This document shows, one piece after another, positions 56,816-64,000 of a DNA stretch of 64,000 bases (position 1 is its first letter; each line of letters starts with the position of its first letter). The notes under the pieces are model-generated. The model did no database searches. It worked only from the letters and a program-made list of their open reading frames with translations, and was not told the DNA's origin. The position numbers and the translations under genes are program-made. This DNA is from Tremella fuciformis (Eukaryota; Basidiomycota; Tremellomycetes; Tremellales; Tremellaceae), in assembly GCA_032768795.1 (NCBI GenBank), contig CP136490.1:7998001-8062000 (forward strand). The letters run 5' to 3'.

Positions 56816-57269
56816 GATGTCCGCTGTCCTATCTAGAGGAGTCTACGAGTTCATCAGCGCGGGAAATGCATTTATGAATTGCCAAAGCTGCAAAGATCAC
56901 TCGGCGACGTCCCTGTTCTGTCGCGTATGCTCGGTCTTACCGCATTTTCAGCGTCTTGAAAGCGAGATGTCTGTACGGCGCTTCGACAGAGAAATGTGCG
57001 TCAGCGCAATGTTCACCCAGAGCACCCAGACCAGAGGTCGTTTCATTGCCCCCCTATTTCTCAAGGCTGAGTGATGAGCGTGGGAAGCGACCATGATGGG
57101 ATACCGGCGAATCTTCCTACTCTCAACTGTGAAACATGCTTCAACAGCGAAGCTCTGGGAGTCGTTCCCACGATGCGGCACTCTACACGAACATATAAGA
57201 GCGACTCCCCCACTATGCTCCGGCCTCATTCTCCCTGCCACCAGCCAAAAGTTCCAGAAACGACACATC
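56816..57269. other. Intergenic region
   Basis: About 450 bases holding the upstream region of the next gene, with a candidate TATA box at 57192-57199. No gene is supported. Confidence 0.4.
57192..57199 (+). promoter_or_regulatory. Candidate TATA box
   Basis: catataag, 71-78 nt upstream of the ATG at 57270, a typical spacing once a short 5' UTR is allowed. Confidence 0.45.
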
Positions 57270-57926
57270 ATGGATCAACCCCCATCGCAAATAGACAGTG
57301 CTTCGAGCAACGAGATCTCGATTCGCAACTCGGCAAATTCTGATCCTCTCGCTTCAGAGATCGAAGAGATGCTGTCGATTGTGGCCGATTGGCCTCGGCC
57401 CCACAACTTGCTCATCTCCACTGATGAGGGCGACCTGCGACCCGGGCAATTCTCATCTGAACATAGCGCGGCCTATGCGAGCTCTGGCGCAATGTCCTCC
57501 AACGAACAGCCGAGAGCGCGAGACGGGGCATCCTCAGAAGATCCGGGCAGCTACCCGAGCAGCTTGGAGAGGTTCCTCTTTCATGCCGCACTTTATAGGC
57601 TGGAACAAAGCAAAAATGCCTCCAACATACCACCATCTTCGTCGCAGGACAGCTTTGCGGACGCACCTGCTGGCTCACTCGATAACAGTCGCAAGCGGCT
57701 CAGAAAAGGTCTGCGGGGCTCGAGCGCGGCGAATTCGCAAGCTTCTGCGTCATCTTCAGACGTGATCAACACCGATCATTCATCGAGTCGACCTGAGTCT
57801 GAAGACAGCGAGAGCCGCAAATCCAGACACAGCGACGAGATCCAAGCTGACAGGCAAAGCAGCCAGCCGTCCTCCTCGCTGGTGTCTTCTGCGTACTTCT
57901 CAGGCCATAGCGTAGATATCGCTTGA
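57270..57926 (+). CDS. Unrecognised Ser-rich protein
   Basis: The ATG at 57270 (MDQPPSQIDSASSNEISIRN) gives 218 codons without introns. The frame is open upstream but passes through the TATA box, so the downstream ATG is preferred. One likely ordered helix (ASEIEEMLSIVADWPRPHNL) and a second (SLERFLFHAALYRLEQSKNA) sit in an otherwise disordered, acidic, Ser-rich chain with a basic patch (SRKRLRKGLRG). No membrane segment, signal peptide or known domain is visible. Its size and style resemble the preceding gene, but I see no direct sequence match. Confidence 0.55.
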   Translation: MDQPPSQIDSASSNEISIRNSANSDPLASEIEEMLSIVADWPRPHNLLISTDEGDLRPGQFSSEHSAAYASSGAMSSNEQPRARDGASSEDPGSYPSSLERFLFHAALYRLEQSKNASNIPPSSSQDSFADAPAGSLDNSRKRLRKGLRGSSAANSQASASSSDVINTDHSSSRPESEDSESRKSRHSDEIQADRQSSQPSSSLVSSAYFSGHSVDIA

Positions 57927-58147
57927 TAGAATCCCAGTCTGCCGCAGTAGATACCGTATCTCCCTGACCCAAAAGTACATACCAGCACGAAATGCCAAGA
58001 CTGAGATTGTTCGGCGACGTCATCGGGGGAAATCAGTCGCGTCGGCTTCGTTCAACCCCTTTCCAGTCTAAGCTCCGTTCTCCCTTTCTTCTCATCGTTC
58101 AGTATCAGTGACTTTCTCAAGGCGTCTTTGTCGTCAGTAGAGGCGAC

Positions 58148-59411
58148 ATGTCGGCCACAGGGGTCCTGTACAACTACATGATAGATGATTTCGACCCGCT
58201 CATCGCCTACTCGAACTACGCAGACTGGATCACGCCCAACCCACAAGATGCGCCGACCAACTACAACGCCTCGTCCGACGTGACTGGTGTGCCGTGGCAC
58301 GAGGGTGAGTGAAGATGTTGCACACAAGGTCGACAGAGAGGCTGAGGAGTAGCGACGTACCACTACACGACTGTCCTCGGCGCACAGGCATTCGTCAATT
58401 TCACGGGGTCGTCGGTGTGGATATACGGCGCCGCCGGGCCGAGTACCACCAACTTCACCATCTCGCTCGACCCCTCCTCCTCACAGCCATTCAACGACTC
58501 TTTCACCGCTTCGAATGCATCTTCGACACCTGAACGGGTCCTGCTGTGGTCTCGGACAGACCTGTCGTACTCGCCGCACGAGCTGACCTTGACGAACACT
58601 GGGTCCGGGCTGAGTCTGGATCTCGTCGTGGTCGAATTCGAGGCGGGCGCACAGGGGTCAGCCGTTCCTGCTGGAGCTGGAGCATTTGCTAATGTGTCAG
58701 AGCCTCCCTCAGCAACAGTACCATCGATGATAACTCGGGCATGGTGGATTTCGAGGGTACCTGGGTCAACGAGTCAGGCAACTTCTACAATGGAACCGCT
58801 ACGTACTGCCAGGGACCAGGAAACAGCCTAAGCTTCAACTTCAGTGGTGAGCATGCGTGCACAAACAGACAGCTGGCAAGCTGATCTCAGGCTCCGCGGT
58901 GTACATCTATGGGGATCAGGTCGACGATAATGGCCCATACTCGGTCTACATCAACGACACCCTCTCTCAAACGCACAACGGCCGATCTGGGTGTGATGGG
59001 GAATACCACAAATACTGCGAGAAGCTGCAAGGTCTGAAGTACTTCAATTCGAATCTACCTGAGGGAACCCATCGACTAAAACTGGTCAATGGCGGACCGG
59101 AATCAGGCAACGAGACATTCTTCAGTTAGTTGAATGACTTTCGGCATGCACGGTAAAAGCTGATCATGGCAGACTTTGACTACGCCGAATACACAACACC
59201 ATCGTCATACTCGACTCAGTCCCTCGACTCTGGCTCATGTCCTTTCCTGAACTGCACAGGAAGCACCACTTCGTCAAGTGGCTCCGCATCAGCCAGCAGC
59301 AGTGCACCTTCCGCCTCGGCGTCTAGCGGCGGAAGTCTACAAGTCGGAGGCATTCACCCATGGACTGTGTGGCTTTTCGGCATCATCTGGTTTCTGCGCA
59401 CTCTGATCTGA
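58148..59411 (+). CDS. Cell-surface protein with two jelly-roll-like repeats and probable GPI anchor signal
   Basis: Starts MSATGVLYNYMIDDFDPLIA. The first repeat contains VNFTGSSVWIYGAAGPSTTN and SYSPHELTLTNTGSGLSLDL. The second contains GMVDFEGTWVNESGNFYNGT, SAVYIYGDQVDDNGPYSVYI and LPEGTHRLKLVNG. Each carries the V-x-I-Y-G ... H-x-L-x-L-x-N pattern common in basidiomycete extracellular beta-sandwich proteins. Many N-glycosylation sequons are present. After a Ser/Ala-rich stalk the protein ends PWTVWLFGIIWFLRTLI, a GPI-attachment or membrane signal. A classical N-terminal signal peptide is not visible, so a short upstream exon may be missing. Introns are short. The role is probably in the cell wall or at the surface; the ligand is unknown. 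Confidence 0.65.
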
Positions 59412-59458
59412 TGCATCACTTGGTGCTCATACACCGCGATGGTGGCGCTCAAACTCTT

Positions 59459-60296
59459 TCAGGATTCCTCTTCCCACGGATCCTCGCGGATCAGGCGCAG
59501 TCTCGCGACTCTCATCCCCTCGTCACCCTGCCTTATGCGCACATTCAATGTTGATGGGGCAGATGATGACGTGCCCGCAGGAAAGGTCGATGGAGAGCGC
59601 CTCTGTCCCGCAAGTGAGCTGCCCGCGTCGATGGAAGAGTCATAGTAAGTGTATCCCTCCGGGTATTGCGTCGTGCCGTCGGCATCCGGCCTGGGCAGAC
59701 GCGGAGCGCCTTGCTCCTCGTCGTAGTACCAACCCCCGGCATCTTGAATATAGTACGTGCCATAAGTCTCATCTTGAATGGTTTCCAGTCTCATGTCCCA
59801 ATCATACCCCTCGTCACGCGGACTTGAGGGCCCTGCAGCACTTGTCAGTCCCGTACCAAATAGCCATGTACCTGTGTCGAGACACTCACGAGAACGCGGA
59901 ATGTCCCCGGGGCTCAGATACTGGGGCCTCGGCCCACCGGACGGCGCACGGGAGCGGCTCGGCTGGGCGCTTGAGCGTCGGCTAACATAGCGAGCGGGGC
60001 CTCGGTCGTCAGATGGGCTCATCAGGGGACAACGACGCACTGGGCTGATGAGAGCTGCTTGACGAGTGCCTGCTGGACGAGTGCCTGCGAGACGGAGGCT
60101 GGCGAGATGAAGGCCTGCGAGACACCGGTGGTCTTGCCCGACCGTCCCTCATCTCGGCCCTCGGGACCGCGCTGAAATACTCGTCCACATGTTGAAGAGC
60201 CGAACCGACAGCGTCGGTACCCATCTCGGCTCCTCTCTTGACATAGTCTACAGCAGCCTCAACCGGGCTCCTGGAACCTGGGCGGCGTCGGCTCAT
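59459..60296 (-). CDS. Member of a three-gene local family (copy A)
   Basis: The ATG at 60294-60296 reads MSRRRPGSRSPVEAAVDYVK, then GTDAVGSALQHVDEYFSAVP, an amphipathic helix region. A Ser/Arg-rich linker follows. A 43-nt intron (gtgcgt donor) joins QPS to PARYVSRRSSAQPS. A second intron joins IPRSR to GPSSPRDEGYDWDM. The C-terminal part has ETYGTYYIQDAGGWYYDEEQ and ends IREDPWEEES. The layout (MSR start, short helix, SR-rich linker, Tyr-rich acidic segment) recurs in the genes at 61011-61916 and 62442-63203. No known domain. It converges on the jelly-roll gene with 47 bases between the stops. Confidence 0.62.
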
Positions 60297-61010
60297 ATTT
60301 TACAGTTACAGTAATTCAGTAGAGTAGTGTGTGATGTGTACTATAGTGAAATTGCGAATGTTAGGCGAAGAGAAGCAGCATTCAAGTACGATATTATATA
60401 TGTGCGCCCCTCTAGGCTGCACTGCAACGGATTCTCACATGTGCGCGTAGCACCGACTGGCATTTCTCAGCGCTGTGAATGGGTACTCTGTCAGCTGCGC
60501 AGCGGAATTGCAGATAGTGGGAACCAGCAAGCATGCCTTCCGATTTTTGAGAAAGGGGACGTGTGACTGGCAGGCGGGATCTGGATCTGATCCGTTGAAG
60601 CCTTCCCGTTGAACTGGGAGAGCGTGGGACTTGTGGTCTTGAGAATGTGGTTAGCCGGGATGCCTCCAATATGTTCCGGGAAGGAAGGCCCGTGTTGCCC
60701 CTCACTCACTTCCATTGAAACGCTGACAAAGGCCTCAACAACCCCTGATTGGGCCGGTGCAGAGAGCACGCAGCCTCCTCATCGTTGTGGGGACATGGAT
60801 CTCAGCCTGCAAGCACAATCGCTCGTCGTCACAATCAAGCGATGATGGGTGATTGGGCTGTCGACCATGGTCACAAATTATGATTCAGCAGTCCCGCAGT
60901 GCTTTTATCACCGTCCTAAGAGGGTCGAACAGCCCGACACAAGCTCACATACTGAAAACTGTGCGCTCTGACCCCGTGCATCGCTCTACGCAAACTGTAC
61001 CCATTGTGAT
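60297..61010. other. Intergenic region
   Basis: About 710 bases between family copies A and B, both on the minus strand. The first 150 bases are AT-rich (gatattatatatgtg near 60389) and likely belong to the copy A promoter. No gene is supported. Confidence 0.45.
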
Positions 61011-61916
61011 TTACCTAAAGCGCTCCTCGCCCTCGCGAGTGCCTGGAACATGGTCCCAGCCAGGGGGATATGGTGTTGCGGATGTTCTGTTCCAGCTGCC
61101 GCCAGTCCAAACTTCCGGCTGAGACTCGCTCTCCTGTGTCGGGTCAGCTGGCTCGTCGGATGCCACCGCAAAGCGTTGGCTCGCTCGACTGGCCGCCGTC
61201 GTTCGACGACTCATGTCCTTCGCCGCTTCGGCTTCATAGTATTCCTCATCCTCACTGACCCACGCGTAGCCCATCGTGTCGTCGGCAGCCGGAATGGAAG
61301 ATGAGTACGGCGCGAATGTGGCGGGCGAATACGTAGAGGATCCGTGCGCTGAATAGTCATCGGTACTGGGTGGGTCATAGTAAGCTCCCCGGCCGGACGG
61401 ATTGTAGCCTCCGAAGGTCGGCTGAGGCGGCGGCGCTACAGACGCATATGCGGCATCTGTTCGCGTGCCTCGCGGAGCTGTGTCCGGGTCTCAGCTCTGT
61501 GGTCCGAATCCGTGCCCTAGACTGCGACTTACGGGAAATATCATATCGTCTCTCACGCCTGTCTCTTCGGCTCCCTGAAAGCCGCCGCCGGCCACTGTCA
61601 TTCTCGCTCGAGCGCTTGTCGTGAGTTTTAGGGCCTGCTTGTGAGCTGCTGCACATGCTGATGGCTTTGCGGACTATTGTAGACACCCACTGCCGTCTCG
61701 AGAATCCCGGGACCCCCTGGAGGAGGCGCTGCGCGAAGAGTGCCGACGTGTGACTGGGTGCCTTTTCCATCCCTTAATTGGGTTGTCGCCCACCAGAAGG
61801 TCGCCGAAGAACCCCACAACGCGGTCCGCGTGGTCCATGCCATCGTCGATTGTCTCATTGACAGCGTCTACAAAAAAGTTGAATTTACTTTGGGGTCCGT
61901 GCCCATGTCGGCTCAT
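61011..61916 (-). CDS. Member of a three-gene local family (copy B)
   Basis: The ATG at 61914-61916 reads MSRHGHGPQSKFNFFVDAVN, then DDGMDHADRVVGFFGDLLVG, parallel to the N-terminus of copy A. An SR-rich stretch (RRHSSRSASSRGSRDSRD) is joined by an intron (gtgggt donor, gcag acceptor) to SPKTHDKRSSENDSGRRRLS. A second intron (gtaagt donor) joins YDISP to RGTRTDAAYASVAPPPQPTF. The C-terminal part contains DDTMGYAWVSEDEEYYEAEA and PPGWDHVPGTREGEERFR. Both introns are in phase and the joined frame has no stops. The function is unknown. Confidence 0.65.
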
Positions 61917-62441
61917 TTTTCACAGCGACGGGACTTCTTGAGACGGGTGGGAGGTCTGGTTGTGCTTCGCAATACGAGGCGGGCTGTGATGACTTTGGTC
62001 CATGCTGACTTTTTGGGCTCTTCTGGCACATGCTATGTACGTGTATTTCGTGTTGGGTGACGGGGATCCATCAACGGAAGGACGGACATATTGCGTGTCG
62101 GAATTGCGGGGTTTGGCGTAGGCGAACTCCCGCTTGCATATATGAGGCATGGAGGGATGGTCTAGACCATTTCCCCGTGCCGGAGTGGTCCCAAGAAAGG
62201 ATGACGATTTGCTGGCATGTCTGTCTCATGTAGTCTACTAGCCCGGATGTCAATATACGGTAGGCGGGGACGCTGGCCGTCAGACAATTCCAAATGCGAT
62301 GCCGCTCGACTACATATTCTTTGCCAGTGAGTATTGTAACGGATACGCAGATCTGTTCTTACCCCATACGCTGCTTGGAGATCCGATACCGCCTTCTCGT
62401 AAGCGTTCAAGCCTGCGATTTTCGTTATGATGTGATCACAC
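61917..62441. other. Intergenic region
   Basis: About 520 bases between copies B and C. No gene, repeat or clear regulatory site is seen. Confidence 0.4.
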
Positions 62442-63203
62442 TCATTCATGTTCCAGAGCAAAGGTCACTCTCTTCCGCGCGGGTCGCACGGGTGCCTGCT
62501 GCGTGGCCCGTCGGCGATTTGGGCGCGTTAGAGCCTCACTACGATTGTCTTCCCGCCTACTCGACTCGCCGTCTGACCAACTGCTATACTGAGAAAAGTC
62601 GCCGCTGGAGCTACCGTCGTGTTGAGACTTGGTATGGCGAGAGGCGTTATCCGCTGATTTTGTCGGTTTGAGTGCAGAAGATGAGGAGCTGGAAGACCGG
62701 GTTTGGAGCGGCTGACTGCTGCGGGCCGATGCAGGAAGTGTAGCGCCGGCAGAGCCATGTGAGGGGCCATGCGCTCTGTACCAACCCTTTGGTCCCCCAG
62801 GATCGTGTGGTCAGCACATGTTTTCCACTCGAACGATATCAGAATCTCACCTGACGAGCTGGTGGTCCCGGGCTCCTCGGAGTCATGCAAAAGCGAGAAA
62901 CGGCGACCAGGAGACCCATGATGGGGCAAATGCTGTCGTTGGTTCGAGTGCCGACTTTGATAGTGGGATCCTCCTACATCAGCTTAACATATCAAGGGCT
63001 GTGACCGCCACACATCACCCACTCGTGCGTCTTGAGCTCGAAGCACAGATATATCTGCCTCGCTTCCTGCTGGACGCACTTGGAAGCAGGAAATCAGAGA
63101 GGTCTTTCAAAGCCTCACAGGCTTCATCGACCAAGTACTCCACACCGTCTCCGAAGCCATTGACAATTGTGTCGATAATGCAATCAGGATGGTGCTGCGA
63201 CAT
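62442..63203 (-). CDS. Member of a three-gene local family (copy C), splicing partly unresolved
   Basis: The ATG at 63201-63203 reads MSQHHPDCIIDTIVNGFGDG, then VEYLVDEACEALKDLSDFLL, again a short helix after an MS-x-x start. An intron with a gtgggt donor and a ctgatgtag acceptor joins SSRRTR to GSHYQSRHSNQRQHLPHHGS. A further exon carries GWYRAHGPSHGSAG and RSSSSSSSALKPTKSA, and ends RKRVTFALEHE at 62442. The GWY element recalls GGWYYDEE of copy A. I could not find an in-phase acceptor for the last join, so it may be mis-modelled or a decayed gene. The function is unknown. Confidence 0.48.
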
Positions 63204-64000
63204 ATTAAGCGGGTCATCGGGAGACTGAAGGAGTTCGTAAGAAATGCACAGCGGAGCAGGTTTTCTTGTCTTGAGCCGGGGGCGCGTCAAGGGATGGTTC
63301 TATCGGCGGCAGAAGGTTCTCTGTTCGTCGAATCCTGCTAAGATTTCAAAGGATATCAAAGGTTCGACTTGCGTTTGGGTTCCGGCCAGGGGGAATGGCT
63401 GACGCGCGTAACATGATGCCGACCACCCAAGGCAGCTGCCACCCGACCTCGTTGATTCGGACAGGTGCGCAAAAACAGGGGTGGACTTGCGCACTTACTC
63501 AGGAGGATAAACCTCAGGAGGTGTGGAGGCCCAGTCTCAAGACCCTTCCTGACCGCGATCTAAAAGCGCGAAACCCTGCGGGATCGCCAACTCGGAGTCA
63601 GTCATTCACTCAAATCTCAGTCCTCAGCTTGCTGTTCGACGCTGGGCCTCGCCCATCGCCAGCTCCTAGGAGCATGCAATGGGACAGACTTTGGGTCCGC
63701 ATTCATCGATCCTAGGCTACCAACTTGAGACGGAAGAGTGTGCAAAATACATAGCAACCGAGCGAAAATGTTCCGTGCGTTCCCAATGTCCAGTGTGAAA
63801 CTTAAAGTGGCTTCTATAAGTTGTCCGCCACGCGTCCCCATCAGTCAGAACGAATGTGGGACCTCTGAAAGTCTATGCAGTCGCTAACAAGGATGAGGCA
63901 TTGCCTGACAATCCAAACAAAGTCTTGGAATGACAGGATGGACCTTCTTCAGTGACGCGGATGGGCACGGAAAGGGAGAATGAATTCCCGGCTTCGGCGG
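63204..64000. other. Right-hand end without a supported gene
   Basis: About 800 bases. Frames of 60-106 codons exist on both strands, but none has a motif, a persuasive start context or a splice partner. A gene starting beyond the window may use part of it as promoter. Confidence 0.4.

Noticed and set aside
63300..63715. Short frames on both strands at the right edge
   Set aside because: All are under 110 codons, with no motif and no splice partner inside the window.

Overview
The window looks like a piece of a nuclear chromosome from a GC-rich basidiomycete, most likely a tremellomycete yeast (Cryptococcus relatives). The grounds are compact genes on both strands, interrupted by many short introns (about 40-70 nt, GTRNGY donors, CTNAC-like branch sites, YAG acceptors), and an ordinary fungal housekeeping set. 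Assignments come from protein motifs that I can read across spliced exons. No database search was possible, and the species call is an inference.

Layout. 0-9 kb: a 5'-truncated anillin-homology/PH protein, a GT31-like glycosyltransferase, gamma-tubulin (with an 11-nt microexon) and the vitamin B6 synthase PDX1/SNZ1. 8.8-15.8 kb: an accessory stretch of unrecognised minus-strand genes that share a divergent C-terminal module, interrupted by a 505-bp foldback element. 16-21.7 kb: decapping enzyme DCP2, an RS-repeat protein and a small secreted protein. 22-27 kb: two unrecognised proteins with possible C-terminal membrane tails and a long low-complexity protein. 27.4-35.1 kb: a GYP1-type Rab GAP, an RBM26/27-type RNA-binding protein and a large orphan. 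35.1-36.1 kb: a gene-free stretch with three stacked hairpins. 36-46.6 kb: PCH2/TRIP13, SEA4/MIOS, VMA21, TRM7 and a protein kinase whose start lies 40 bases after the TRM7 stop. 46.9-55.5 kb: the SWI/SNF subunit SWI1 with a 2-kb upstream gap, then fatty acid 2-hydroxylase SCS7. 56-64 kb: accessory genes, including a probable GPI-anchored jelly-roll-like protein and an array of three related short genes.

The conserved genes cover cytokinesis and spindle nucleation (anillin, gamma-tubulin), mRNA decay and processing (DCP2, RBM26-like, RS protein), TORC1 signalling and vacuole acidification (SEA4, VMA21), meiotic HORMA control (PCH2), tRNA modification (TRM7), chromatin remodelling (SWI1) and sphingolipid hydroxylation (SCS7). 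They do not form a single pathway. The novelty lies in the two local gene families (8.8-15.8 kb and 59.4-63.2 kb), the foldback element, the hairpin cluster and several unusual splicing arrangements. I found no convincing tRNA, rRNA or CRISPR, and no complete autonomous transposon.
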